Shown here one piece after another: positions 22,967 to 31,821 of a stretch of DNA of 64,000 nucleotides. The notes under the pieces are model-generated. The model saw only the letters and a list, made by a program, of their open reading frames with translations. It did no database searches and was not told the origin of the DNA. This stretch comes from Petrimonas sp. IBARAKI (GTDB lineage: Bacteria; Bacteroidota; Bacteroidia; Bacteroidales; Dysgonomonadaceae): the NCBI GenBank assembly GCA_002356435.2, contig AP018040.2, positions 2,232,001 through 2,296,000 of the forward strand. Reading direction: 5' to 3'. A program made the position numbers and the translations under genes. The stretch's first letter is position 1; the number at the start of each line of letters is the position of its first letter.

Positions 22967-23587
22967 ATGGCAACAAAACTGCGTTTACAAAGAAGAGGCC
23001 GTAAAAATTACGCCTTCTACCAGATTATCGTTGCAGATAGCAGAGCTCCACGTGATGGAAAGTACATTGAAAGGATCGGATCTTACAATCCGAACACAAA
23101 TCCTGCTACTATCACTTTAGATTTCGACAGAGCTTTGTATTGGCTGCAAGTGGGTGCGCAACCCACAGACACCGTCCGTAATATTTTGTCGGACGAAGGA
23201 GTATTAATGAAAAAACATCTCCTGGGAGGTGTAGCAAAGGGCGCTTTCGATGAGGCAGAAGCTGAAAAGAGATTCGAAGCATGGATGAACTCCAAACTGC
23301 AAGCCAGCCAAAAGCTGAAAAACAAAGACGAAGAAGCACAACGTGCAGCAGAAAAGGCCCGCCTGGATGCTGAAAAAGAAGTGAACAAAGCAAAAGCGGA
23401 AGCATTGGCGAAGAAAAAAGCCGAAGCGGAAGCTGAAAACAATCCGGTTGCAGAAGAAACAGTAGAAGAGACCGTTGAGGCTGCAGAAACAACTGAAGTT
23501 ACGGAAACAACTGAAAATGAATCCGTAGAACCAAAAACAGAAGCTCCGGCTAATGAAGCTCCGGCTGAAGAGCCAAAAGCGGAATAA
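22967..23587 (+). CDS. rpsP: 30S ribosomal protein S16
   Basis: 206 residues. The first ~80 are bS16 ('[23 protein letters not shown]', '[17 protein letters not shown]', '[19 protein letters not shown]'). The long Lys/Glu/Ala-rich tail (from ~120) is usual in Bacteroidota S16 and much longer than the ~82-residue E. coli protein. Component of the small ribosomal subunit body. Single-gene unit with its own promoter and a strong terminator. Confidence 0.97.
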   Translation: MATKLRLQRRGRKNYAFYQIIVADSRAPRDGKYIERIGSYNPNTNPATITLDFDRALYWLQVGAQPTDTVRNILSDEGVLMKKHLLGGVAKGAFDEAEAEKRFEAWMNSKLQASQKLKNKDEEAQRAAEKARLDAEKEVNKAKAEALAKKKAEAEAENNPVAEETVEETVEAAETTEVTETTENESVEPKTEAPANEAPAEEPKAE

Positions 23588-23610
23588 TCAGTCTACCACA
23601 TACCTTTTTA

Positions 23611-23637
23611 AATGCGCCTGACCGGCGCATTTTTTTT
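23611..23637 (+). terminator. Rho-independent terminator of rpsP
   Basis: AATGCGCC, loop TGACC, GGCGCATT, then a run of T. Confidence 0.9.
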
Positions 23638-23711
23638 GTTTTGCCACAAATTGTTAACTTTTTTTAAAGATAAATTATCCTTAACAAATTCGAAACATCC
23701 ATTTTTAAAGC

Positions 23712-23719
23712 TAAATTTG
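23712..23719 (+). promoter_or_regulatory. Predicted -7 element for the CDP-alcohol phosphatidyltransferase gene
   Basis: TAAATTTG fits TAnnTTTG, 54 nt before the start codon. No clear TTTG at the -33 spacing. Confidence 0.4.
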
Positions 23720-23772
23720 TAGATTAATTACTTCGTGACTATACTGTATTTCCACGTGTAAAAATTACGGAA

Positions 23773-24501
23773 ATGAAAAAAGAAACAAGAGAAAAAATGG
23801 TTAAAACGCTAAATATCATAGCGAAAGACCGAAAAAGAACCAATATATTAAAAAGCTCGGAGCAAAAATTAATAGCATACCTGGTTCAAAAAGTTCCGTT
23901 ATGGATAAATTCGGATGGACTGACCGCCATCGGTTTTTTTGGAAATGTCATGGTCGCGTCCAGTATTGTGTTAGGTGCTTTTTTCAGCCGCTACTGGCTA
24001 CTGCTATCCATCGTTGGATTTGCGATTAACTGGTTTGGCGACTCACTCGACGGCAGAATTGCCTATTACCGGAACAATCCACGTAAATGGTACGGATTTT
24101 CGTTGGACGTTACCGTCGATTGGGTAGGTACCATCTTAATAGGACTCGGATTTACGGTTTATGCAGAAGGGGTCTGGAAATACTTGGGCTTTCTGTTCGT
24201 CGTTCTGTACGGATGGCAGATGATCACGGCACAACTGAGGTATAAGGTAGGCGGACAATATTCCATCGATTCGGGCATATTCGGGCCCACCGAAGTCCGC
24301 ATCATCCTGGGAGCAATTATTACCTTGGAAGCATTTATTCCCCATTCCATATATTACCTCACTACATTGGCAACAGCCTTTTTGCTCTATTCAAATTTCG
24401 TGGAAGCAAAAAAATTACTAAAACTTGCCGATAAACGTGATGTGGAAGAGAAAAGAATTAAAGCAGAGGATCTTCAAAACCGGCAAAGAGAAAACGCCTG
24501 A
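23773..24501 (+). CDS. CDP-alcohol phosphatidyltransferase family membrane protein
   Basis: 242 residues with several transmembrane segments. The family signature DxxDGxxA...Gx3Dx3D is present as 'GDSLDGRIAYYRNNPRKWYG' followed by 'FSLDVTVDW', with Tyr after the Ala where Arg is usual. These enzymes use CDP-diacylglycerol or CDP-alcohols to make phospholipid head groups; the exact substrate cannot be told. Monocistronic, between two terminators. Confidence 0.88.
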   Translation: MKKETREKMVKTLNIIAKDRKRTNILKSSEQKLIAYLVQKVPLWINSDGLTAIGFFGNVMVASSIVLGAFFSRYWLLLSIVGFAINWFGDSLDGRIAYYRNNPRKWYGFSLDVTVDWVGTILIGLGFTVYAEGVWKYLGFLFVVLYGWQMITAQLRYKVGGQYSIDSGIFGPTEVRIILGAIITLEAFIPHSIYYLTTLATAFLLYSNFVEAKKLLKLADKRDVEEKRIKAEDLQNRQRENA

Positions 24502-24523
24502 TCCTCCGCAATACCAGCAAGAC

Positions 24524-24549
24524 CCCGATATCATCCTATCGGGTTTTTT
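24524..24549 (+). terminator. Rho-independent terminator
   Basis: CCCGATA, loop TCATCC, TATCGGG, then TTTTTT. Confidence 0.9.
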
Positions 24550-24752
24550 ATTGGCAATAAAATTTTCGGCAGGCATTGACTGCCTCAGCCAACGCAAATT
24601 TTCCCTAAAAAGAAAGCTGCGCTTTAACTATTCTCTTAAATAATGTTGTAAGCCAACTACTTTTACGATTTTTTATAATTTTAAGGGGATATGTTAAACA
24701 AAAAAGCCGTTTATTTGTTAAATTGATAACTAAAAACGATCTTTAATATTTT

Positions 24753-24760
24753 TAAATTTG
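24753..24760 (+). promoter_or_regulatory. Predicted -7 element of rprX-rprY
   Basis: TAAATTTG, 37 nt before the kinase start; the -33 box is not obvious. Confidence 0.4.
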
Positions 24761-24796
24761 TCAACTAAAAAAAACGGAGATAGGTAAAGCAAAAGT

Positions 24797-26356
24797 ATGA
24801 AAAAATCGACTATCTGGTTGCTTGCAGTAGTTATGTTCGTAGCTTTCTTCTCGTTGCTATTCCTTCAGGTAAGATATATGAAAGCAAGTATGTCTGTGAG
24901 GGAGCAGCAATTTAACGAGATGGTGAAGAGAAGCCTTATTAATGTATCGAGAGATTTGGAACAGGAACAAACCCGGCGATACCTGGAGGAAGATATGCTG
25001 GAATCGGAAAACAGGTACTCTCAGTACAAACAGTCCGGATCTTCAACCAACATCGTTACCGAACAAACCCGGGCAACCATTACGAATCCCGATGGAAGTG
25101 AAACAAGGATTGAGCAGATCATTCAAAACCAAAGTTCAATAGACGAAATAGGAAGAGGGGGAGTATTTTTATCGCCACGGCACGGCGTAAACACGATCTC
25201 AAAAACTTCGTTTGACTTGCAACAATCGTTTTCAAAACGTTACCTGTACGAACAGGCGCTGATGAATGAGGTTATTTTAAAACTCCTGTACAGGGCAAGC
25301 AGCGATCCGATTGAGGAACGGATAAACTTTTACGATTTGGACAAATATATCCGGTCAGAGTTGCTAAACAGCGCTTTAAACGTTCCTTACAGTTTTCAGG
25401 TCATCGACTTCAACAACAGGATAGTTTATTCTTCACCCGGATTTTCAGCCAGGGATGAAAAATCAACCTATACTCAGATTCTGTTTCCAAACGATCCACC
25501 GTCGAGACTGAACTCGCTGAAAGTATATTTCCCAACAAAAAGGGACTTTGTGTACAGCGAACTCTCATTTTTTGTGCCCTCCATGATTTTTACGTTCATC
25601 CTTTTGGTTACGTTCATTTTTACGATTGTGAGTCTGTTCAGGCAAAAACGGCTGTCAGAAATGAAAAACGATTTTATCAACAACATGACTCACGAGCTTA
25701 AAACGCCCGTTTCGACCATCTCACTGGCATCACAAATGTTGAAGGACGAATCCATCACCAAATCGCCCGAAGTATTCAAACACGTGGCAGGTGTGATAAA
25801 CGACGAAACAAAACGATTGAGTTTTCAGGTAGAAAAGGTACTGCAAATGTCGCTGTTCGATAAACAGAAAGCCACATTGAAAATTAAGGAAGTAGATCTG
25901 AATGATATCATTGTAAATGTGGCCAACACCCATATATTGAAGGTAGAAAAATTCAATGGAGAACTCGATATCGACCTGCAGGCAGAAAATACGATGGTCA
26001 ATATCGACGAAATGCACTTTACCAACGTGCTCTTTAATCTGCTCGACAATGCACTGAAGTACAAAAGAGAAGATGTGCCGCCTGTATTGATGATTCGTAC
26101 CCGGAACGAAGGTAACAAAATCATTATATGGGTAGAAGATAACGGAATTGGGATAAAGAGAGAAGATGTGAAAAAGATATTTGACCGGTTTTATCGCGTT
26201 TCCACCGGAAACATTCACGATGTGAAAGGATTTGGATTGGGACTTGCTTACGTGAAGAAAATCGTAACCGACTTGGGAGGTTCAATTCGGGCAGAAAGCG
26301 AATTGGGCAAAGGAACAAAATTTATAATAAGTTTACCCGTAATAACACAGAAATAA
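24797..26356 (+). CDS. rprX: Sensor histidine kinase RprX
   Basis: 519 residues, the length of Bacteroides RprX. Helix ~6-24, a large periplasmic domain, second helix ~258-281, then HisKA with His299 in 'FINNMTHELKTPVSTISL', and the ATPase domain with N box 'NALKYKREDVPP', G1 'VEDNGIGIKRED', F box 'FDRFYRVSTG' and G2 'GFGLGLAYVKKI'. Autophosphorylates and passes phosphate to the regulator one base downstream. RprXY regulates envelope and stress functions in Bacteroides. Confidence 0.85.
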   Translation: MKKSTIWLLAVVMFVAFFSLLFLQVRYMKASMSVREQQFNEMVKRSLINVSRDLEQEQTRRYLEEDMLESENRYSQYKQSGSSTNIVTEQTRATITNPDGSETRIEQIIQNQSSIDEIGRGGVFLSPRHGVNTISKTSFDLQQSFSKRYLYEQALMNEVILKLLYRASSDPIEERINFYDLDKYIRSELLNSALNVPYSFQVIDFNNRIVYSSPGFSARDEKSTYTQILFPNDPPSRLNSLKVYFPTKRDFVYSELSFFVPSMIFTFILLVTFIFTIVSLFRQKRLSEMKNDFINNMTHELKTPVSTISLASQMLKDESITKSPEVFKHVAGVINDETKRLSFQVEKVLQMSLFDKQKATLKIKEVDLNDIIVNVANTHILKVEKFNGELDIDLQAENTMVNIDEMHFTNVLFNLLDNALKYKREDVPPVLMIRTRNEGNKIIIWVEDNGIGIKREDVKKIFDRFYRVSTGNIHDVKGFGLGLAYVKKIVTDLGGSIRAESELGKGTKFIISLPVITQK

Positions 26357-26357
26357 A

Positions 26358-27071
26358 ATGGAAGAAAAATTAAAACTATTTTTATGCGAAGATGACGAAA
26401 ATCTTGGCATGTTGCTCAGAGAATATCTGCAGGCAAAAGGATTTGAAACGGACCTTTTCCCCGATGGAGAAGCAGGTTTCAAGGGATTTGTGAAAACAAA
26501 GTACGACCTGTGCATTGTTGACGTAATGATGCCCAAGAAAGACGGTATCACGCTGGTAAAGGAAATCAGAAGCATCAACACCGAGATTCCCGTTATATTT
26601 TTGACGGCCAAAAACATGAAAGACGATGTGTTGGAAGGATTTAAAGCGGGTGCGGACGACTACATTACCAAGCCATTCAGCATGGAGGAACTGGTACTTC
26701 GCATCGAAGCCATCATCCGTCGTGTGAAAGGCAAAAAGTCAAAAGAACAGCAGATTTATAAATTCGGCGAAATGACTTTTGATACGCAAAAGCAAATTCT
26801 TTACATCGGAGACGAGCAAACCAAGCTCACAACGAAAGAATCGGAGCTGCTTTCCCTACTTTGCTCACATGCCAACGATATTCTGGAACGCAACCATGCG
26901 CTGAAACAGATCTGGGAGGAAGACACCTATTTCAACGCTCGCAGTATGGATGTGTATATCACTAAGTTACGCAAATTACTGAAACCCGAATCGAACATCG
27001 AGATCATCAACATTCACGGCAAAGGATACAAACTTATTGTGCCCACCGAAGATGAAAACGAAAATGCTTGA
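26358..27071 (+). CDS. rprY: Response regulator RprY (OmpR family)
   Basis: 237 residues. Receiver: acidic pair in 'FLCEDDENLGMLLREYLQAK', phosphoacceptor Asp55 in 'CIVDVMMPKKDG', Thr83 and Lys85 in 'FLTAKNM'. Effector: winged helix with 'TLTTKESELLSLLCSHAN'-type recognition region and 'YFNARSMDVYITKLRKLL'. Strongly resembles Bacteroides RprY from memory ('CEDDENLGMLLREYLQAKG'). Co-transcribed with rprX and closed by a perfect terminator. Confidence 0.85.
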   Translation: MEEKLKLFLCEDDENLGMLLREYLQAKGFETDLFPDGEAGFKGFVKTKYDLCIVDVMMPKKDGITLVKEIRSINTEIPVIFLTAKNMKDDVLEGFKAGADDYITKPFSMEELVLRIEAIIRRVKGKKSKEQQIYKFGEMTFDTQKQILYIGDEQTKLTTKESELLSLLCSHANDILERNHALKQIWEEDTYFNARSMDVYITKLRKLLKPESNIEIINIHGKGYKLIVPTEDENENA

Positions 27072-27087
27072 TCCCGAATGAAATACG

Positions 27088-27119
27088 AAAAAAAGCCGTT
27101 CTTGAGAACGGCTTTTTTT
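27088..27119 (+). terminator. Bidirectional-looking terminator after rprY
   Basis: A7 GCCGTTCT followed by TGAGAACGGC T7: a perfect stem with A and T flanks. Confidence 0.93.
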
Positions 27120-27152
27120 GTGCTCTTTCACCCAAAAACCGATGAATATAAC

Positions 27153-27160
27153 TACCTTTG
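27153..27160 (+). promoter_or_regulatory. Predicted -7 element of yicC-gmk
   Basis: TACCTTTG, 13 nt before the preferred yicC start at 27174. It lies inside the 5' extension of the longer open frame, which argues against the earlier ATG at 27078. Confidence 0.55.
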
Positions 27161-27173
27161 TAAAAAAGTTGAA

Positions 27174-28046
27174 ATGGTACACTCAATGACCGGCTACGGA
27201 AAAGCCGCTGTAGAACTTCCGCACAAGAAACTGACCATAGAGATTAAATCTCTGAACAGCAAACAGTTCGATTTATTCACCCGAATTCCAATGATTTACA
27301 GGGAAAAAGAAATCGGTTTGCGAAATTGGCTGTCGAAAGAACTGGAACGCGGTAAAATAGACCTGTCGTTTACGGTGGAACATATTTCAAAAGATGTTTC
27401 CGCCACTATCGATCACACGCTTTTAAAACAATATCACCAGGAAATAACCGCGCTGTCGCATGAACTCAATATCAGCCTCCCTCAGGATTGGTTCCAGACC
27501 TTGCTGCGTTTGCCCGATGTCATGAAACAGGACGCGGAAGAATTGAACGAGGAGGAATGGTCCATCATCGAAAAAACTATTCAAAAAGCAGTAAATGAAC
27601 TGATCGGATTCCGGGTTCAGGAAGGAGAGATGCTTCGAAACCTGCTGGAGGAAAAAATAGAAAATATCCGCCAATTGCTACAGGAAATAGAACCCTACGA
27701 AAGTGAAAGGATCGAAAAAGTAAAATCACGCATTCACGACGGGCTGGCAACACTCGAAAACAAGGAATACGATACCAACCGGTTTGAGCAGGAAATGATT
27801 TATTACATCGAGAAGCTGGATGTGAACGAAGAGAAATCGCGCTTAACCAACCATTTGGATTATTTTATAGAAACACTGGACGAGAAAAAATCTCAAGGCA
27901 AAAAGCTGGGATTTATTGCACAGGAAATGGGACGCGAAATCAATACATTAGGTTCAAAATCAAACCATAGCGATATGCAGCGGATCGTAGTCCGGATGAA
28001 AGACGAACTGGAGCAAATAAAAGAACAGATATTGAATGTTTTATAG
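27174..28046 (+). CDS. yicC: YicC family endoribonuclease-like protein
   Basis: 290 residues starting at the conserved 'MVHSMTGYGKA'. The C-terminal half has the family block 'RFEQEMIYYIEKLDVNEEKSRL' and ends 'GREINTLGSKSNHSDMQRIVVRMKDELEQIKEQILNVL'. YicC proteins are RNases implicated in RNA turnover. The start is chosen by homology and the promoter element just upstream. gmk follows by two bases, an arrangement common in bacteria. Confidence 0.93.
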   Translation: MVHSMTGYGKAAVELPHKKLTIEIKSLNSKQFDLFTRIPMIYREKEIGLRNWLSKELERGKIDLSFTVEHISKDVSATIDHTLLKQYHQEITALSHELNISLPQDWFQTLLRLPDVMKQDAEELNEEEWSIIEKTIQKAVNELIGFRVQEGEMLRNLLEEKIENIRQLLQEIEPYESERIEKVKSRIHDGLATLENKEYDTNRFEQEMIYYIEKLDVNEEKSRLTNHLDYFIETLDEKKSQGKKLGFIAQEMGREINTLGSKSNHSDMQRIVVRMKDELEQIKEQILNVL

Positions 28047-28048
28047 TT

Positions 28049-28615
28049 ATGTCAAAACTAATTATATTTTCAGCACCATCGGGAGCAGGTAAATCCACCA
28101 TCGTACGATACATGCTGGCACAGGATTTAAACTTACAGTTTTCTATCTCGGCTACCAGCCGCTTACCGCGCGGTGAAGAAAAAAATGGCGTGGAGTATTT
28201 TTTTCTCACCCCCCAGGAATTTAAAAACAAGATTGCTGAAGGTGATTTTCTGGAATACGAGGAGGTCTATCCCGATAAATTCTACGGCACGTTAAAAAGT
28301 GAAGTAGACCGTATTCTCGCTGAAGGGAAAAACGTGGTTTTTGATATCGACTGTATCGGCGGGCTTAACGTAAAGCAAATATACGGAGACCGTGCATTGA
28401 GTATTTTTGTGATGCCACCGTCTGTACAGGTCCTCCGCGAACGACTGGAGAAACGCGGAACCGACTCTCCCGCAATCATTGAAGGGCGCCTGGCAAAAGC
28501 CGAATTTGAAATGAGCTATGCCTCCCGGTTCGACCTGATTGTCCTGAACGATGATTTCGACAGGGCAAAAGAAGAAGCATACAAAGCCATTAAAGCGTTT
28601 ATAGAAAAGGATTAA
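28049..28615 (+). CDS. gmk: Guanylate kinase
   Basis: 188 residues, typical length. P-loop 'SAPSGAGKST' at residues 8-17, GMP-binding 'SATSRLPRGEEKNGVEYFF', and lid region. Phosphorylates GMP to GDP with ATP in the cytoplasm. Translationally coupled to yicC. Confidence 0.97.
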   Translation: MSKLIIFSAPSGAGKSTIVRYMLAQDLNLQFSISATSRLPRGEEKNGVEYFFLTPQEFKNKIAEGDFLEYEEVYPDKFYGTLKSEVDRILAEGKNVVFDIDCIGGLNVKQIYGDRALSIFVMPPSVQVLRERLEKRGTDSPAIIEGRLAKAEFEMSYASRFDLIVLNDDFDRAKEEAYKAIKAFIEKD

Positions 28616-28659
28616 GGTACGGAAAACCGGAAGTCAAAAGACAATAAACAAAAATCCGT

Positions 28660-29583
28660 ATGAACCGCAGAAAATTAACAGCATTATTTATCGTCCTGCT
28701 CACTCCGTTTTTTCTTTATCCTGAGGAGATAAGGAAAGAAACCCGGATTTTCGCCGTAAAAGATCAGCAGGAACTGAAGATGGATATTTATTCTTCCTGT
28801 ACCTCATCGGTATCCGCCCAACCGTGCCTGCTGTTTGTTTTCGGGGGCGGGTTTAAGGAAGGAACACGCGATGCCGCACTGTACACCGATTACTTCCGTT
28901 ATTTTGCAGACAAAGGCTTCCAGGTGGTTTCCATCGATTACCGGTTGGGAATGAAAGGGCAAAAAGCACCCGGCATATTCAACAACAAACCGTTGCAGCA
29001 TGCTATTGCCCTGGCAGTAGAGGATGTATACTCCGCCACCAATTATTTGCTTCAGCATGCCGATGAGTTGAATATCGACACTTCAAGAATTATCATCAGT
29101 GGTTCAAGTGCTGGCGCGATGACGGTTTTACAGGCAGATTACGAGAAGCGTGACCACCGGGAGACAACAAGAGTATTGCCGGATGGCTTCCAGTATGCCG
29201 GCGTGATTGCTTTCGCGGGATCAGTTTTCAGTAAAGAAGGGACTCCTTCCTACGACACGGCTCCCGCCCCCACCCTGTTTTTCCACGGGAGTAAAGACAA
29301 GCTGGTTCCCTACAACAAAACCCGGTTCTTTAAACTGGGTGTCTTTGGCTCAAAGTCTTTGGCAAAAAGGTTTAAGGAGCAGGGATACCCCTACACTTTT
29401 TACACCATGGAAGGTATCGGACACGATGTGTCGGAATACCCCATGACAGAATTTCTACCGGAAATTGAGCAGTTTATCCGCAATTTTGTTTTCGATAAAA
29501 AACAGTGGATGCTCGAAATCTATTTGAAAGATAAATTTCGCAAATCGGATACCTCGACTGATCCGGGAAGTTATTACAAATAA
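28660..29583 (+). CDS. Exported alpha/beta hydrolase (esterase-like)
   Basis: 307 residues with a signal-like N-terminus. Oxyanion-hole strand 'LLFVFGGGFKEGTR', nucleophile elbow 'ISGSSAGAMT' (GxSxG), acid in 'FFHGSKDKLVPY', base His in 'EGIGHDVSEYP'. This is the carboxylesterase/BD-FAE-like layout. Substrate unknown; such enzymes often remove acyl groups from plant glycans. Stands alone between gmk and a transporter gene. Confidence 0.85.
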   Translation: MNRRKLTALFIVLLTPFFLYPEEIRKETRIFAVKDQQELKMDIYSSCTSSVSAQPCLLFVFGGGFKEGTRDAALYTDYFRYFADKGFQVVSIDYRLGMKGQKAPGIFNNKPLQHAIALAVEDVYSATNYLLQHADELNIDTSRIIISGSSAGAMTVLQADYEKRDHRETTRVLPDGFQYAGVIAFAGSVFSKEGTPSYDTAPAPTLFFHGSKDKLVPYNKTRFFKLGVFGSKSLAKRFKEQGYPYTFYTMEGIGHDVSEYPMTEFLPEIEQFIRNFVFDKKQWMLEIYLKDKFRKSDTSTDPGSYYK

Positions 29584-29599
29584 ATCCCGAACGTTTCAT

Positions 29600-30505
29600 A
29601 TGCAAAAATTTCTGGAAAAATACCTGCTTCCGATAGCGATGATCATCGGGATAGCCTTTCACAACCCGTTGGCTATACTGTCACCCATCACCCCGTATCT
29701 CCTTTCACTGATGCTTTTTATCACCTACTGTCGCATCTCCTGGAGCGATATACGGTTGACTAAATTCCATTATATTTTGCTGGCTATCCAATACATCGGA
29801 AGCGCATTGATCTATCTTGCCGTCAGGCCGTTCAATGAAACACTGGCACAGGCGGTCATGATTTGCGTACTTGCCCCTACAGCCACTTCGGCTCCGGTTG
29901 TTGCAAGCATCTTGGGTGGAAACATTGCTTCTGTTGCAGCGTTCTCCATGTTCAGTAATCTTTCCGTGGCCTTTGTAGCCCCGCTTTACCTGTCGCTGAT
30001 TGGCCAGACGGGTAGTGAGGTTCCGTTTATCACTTCGTTTTGGTACATTTTCCGGAAAGTAGTTCCCATAATTGTTCTCCCCTTTTTCGTGGCCTTGTTT
30101 TTGAAGAAAGCATCGCCCGACCTCCACCGGAAAGTCCGCTCGGCGCAAATCGTTTCCTTTTATATCTGGGCGGCAGCCCTTACAGTAGTCATTGGGAACG
30201 TGGCCAATTTTGTAATTGCGCAAGACGATGGGAAATACACCCTTGAGATTGTTATCGGGCTCATATCATTAGCCGTTTGCCTATTGCAATTTGGAACAGG
30301 ACGGATGATCGGGTCTAGATTTGACAGGACCATTGCCGGAGGGCAGGGATTGGGGCAAAAAAACACAATTCTTGCTATCTGGCTTACCCAAACCTATCTG
30401 AACCCGATAGCATCACTCGGTCCCGGACTATACGTACTGTGGCAAAATTTGGTAAATTCCTACCAGATCTGGAGAAAAAATAAAAAAACGGAAAAACTGT
30501 TTTGA
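29600..30505 (+). CDS. BASS-family (bile acid:sodium symporter-like) transporter
   Basis: 301 residues with about nine hydrophobic helices. 'VLAPTATSAPVVASILGGN' and 'KNTILAIWLTQTYLNPIASLGPG' are the two discontinuous-helix regions of the BASS/SBF fold. Sodium-coupled uptake of an organic anion is the family role; the substrate is not predictable. Its stop overlaps a TTG that could open the next gene. Confidence 0.85.
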   Translation: MQKFLEKYLLPIAMIIGIAFHNPLAILSPITPYLLSLMLFITYCRISWSDIRLTKFHYILLAIQYIGSALIYLAVRPFNETLAQAVMICVLAPTATSAPVVASILGGNIASVAAFSMFSNLSVAFVAPLYLSLIGQTGSEVPFITSFWYIFRKVVPIIVLPFFVALFLKKASPDLHRKVRSAQIVSFYIWAAALTVVIGNVANFVIAQDDGKYTLEIVIGLISLAVCLLQFGTGRMIGSRFDRTIAGGQGLGQKNTILAIWLTQTYLNPIASLGPGLYVLWQNLVNSYQIWRKNKKTEKLF

Positions 30506-30522
30506 ATAAAGCATTATCAGCC

Positions 30523-31152
30523 ATGCAGTCTGAAAAACAAAAAAATCAAACGGAAACAGAAAAAAATCACTTATTGAAGCAAATCAGTTTCATAAAAGAG
30601 ATTGACCAATTAAAATACATTCAACGTAAAACGAGACTGTTCAACAGCAACAGGCAGGAAAACGATGCTGAACACAGCTGGCACCTGGCCATGATGGCGC
30701 TTATCCTGGCAGAACATTCCGACAAGCCGGTTGATATGCTGAAAGTCCTGAAAATGGTGTTGATTCACGATATCGTGGAAATTGACGCAGGCGACACATT
30801 CATTTATGACACATCAAAAAATCACACCAATACACAGGAAGAGCTGGCTGCAGCCAAACGCATTTTCGGCCTGTTACCTGAAAAACAAGCCGAAGAATTC
30901 ATAGAAATATGGAAAGAATTCGAAGAAGGAACCAGTGATGAAGCAAAGTTTGCCAGATCGATGGACCGGCTCGAACCCTTGCTGCAAAACATCTCCAACA
31001 AGGGTGGGACGTGGGTGGAATTCAATGTGGATTACCGGAAAGTGTACGAAAAGAAAAAAGCCATTAAAGAAGGATCTGCCGCCCTCTGGAACTATGCGGA
31101 GAACTTGATAAACGACAGTGTAAAAGAAGGTATTCTTAAAAAAAATCCGTAA
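30523..31152 (+). CDS. HD-domain 5'-deoxynucleotidase-like protein (HDDC2/YfbR type)
   Basis: 209 residues from ATG 30523; a TTG at 30502 overlapping the transporter stop would add seven. Metal-binding residues: His in 'RQENDAEHSWHLAMMAL' (two), 'LIHDIVEIDAGD' (HD pair), and Asp in 'FARSMDRLEPLLQN'. HDDC2/YfbR enzymes dephosphorylate deoxynucleoside monophosphates. Followed after four bases by a DUF2461 gene. Confidence 0.88.
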   Translation: MQSEKQKNQTETEKNHLLKQISFIKEIDQLKYIQRKTRLFNSNRQENDAEHSWHLAMMALILAEHSDKPVDMLKVLKMVLIHDIVEIDAGDTFIYDTSKNHTNTQEELAAAKRIFGLLPEKQAEEFIEIWKEFEEGTSDEAKFARSMDRLEPLLQNISNKGGTWVEFNVDYRKVYEKKKAIKEGSAALWNYAENLINDSVKEGILKKNP

Positions 31153-31156
31153 AAAA

Positions 31157-31816
31157 ATGAACTTTAACCAAATATTCAACTTCCTGGTCCACCTGGAGGC
31201 CAACAACAACCGAAACTGGTTCAACGAACATAAAAGCGATTACAACCAGGCACGTGCATCGTTCGAAGCATTTGTCAACGCACTTATCGTGCCTCTCAGT
31301 CAGCTCGACCCGAGCATCGGAACGATAACTGCTAGTGAATGCATGTTCCGTATTTACCGGGATATTCGTTTCTCGAACGATAAAACACCCTACAAAACCC
31401 ATTTCAGCGCTTTTATCGCCAATGGCGGAAGAAAAACCCGCATGGCCGGGTATTACGTCCACCTGCAACCCGACGAATCATTTATCGCCGGGGGTATTTA
31501 TGCTCCCGGCCCTACCGTGCTGGAATCTATACGGAACTCAATCTATCAACATCCGGAAGAGATACGCAGGATTTTGGACGACAAACGGTTTTGTGAACTT
31601 TTCCCCGCCCTCTCGAACGAGGAAAAGCTCAAAAACCCGCCCAAAGGGTATCCGAAGGATTTCAAGGAGGTTGAGCTGTTGAAAAACAAACACTTTGTGA
31701 CGCACCGGGCACTCGACAATGAATTTTTCGAGAAGGCGGATGTCATTGGACGGTTGATGGAATTATTCAAAGTGCAGTATCCGTTCAACGACTTCCTAAA
31801 CAGAGCAGTACACTAA
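31157..31816 (+). CDS. DUF2461 family protein
   Basis: 219 residues, family length. Characteristic blocks 'ANNNRNWFNEHKSDYNQARASFE', 'FRIYRDIRFSNDKTPYKTHFSAF', 'AGYYVHLQPDESFIAGGIYAPGP' and 'PKGYPKDF'. Widely distributed, no established biochemical function. Convergent with the S9 peptidase gene five bases away. Confidence 0.93.
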   Translation: MNFNQIFNFLVHLEANNNRNWFNEHKSDYNQARASFEAFVNALIVPLSQLDPSIGTITASECMFRIYRDIRFSNDKTPYKTHFSAFIANGGRKTRMAGYYVHLQPDESFIAGGIYAPGPTVLESIRNSIYQHPEEIRRILDDKRFCELFPALSNEEKLKNPPKGYPKDFKEVELLKNKHFVTHRALDNEFFEKADVIGRLMELFKVQYPFNDFLNRAVH

Positions 31817-31821
31817 AAGCT

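Noticed and set aside
27078-28046. Longer YicC open frame starting at 27078
   Set aside because: It runs through the rprY terminator and a -7 promoter element; family proteins start at MVHSMTGYGKA.
30502-31152. TTG start for the HD-domain gene
   Set aside because: It adds seven non-conserved residues; the ATG at 30523 is adequate.
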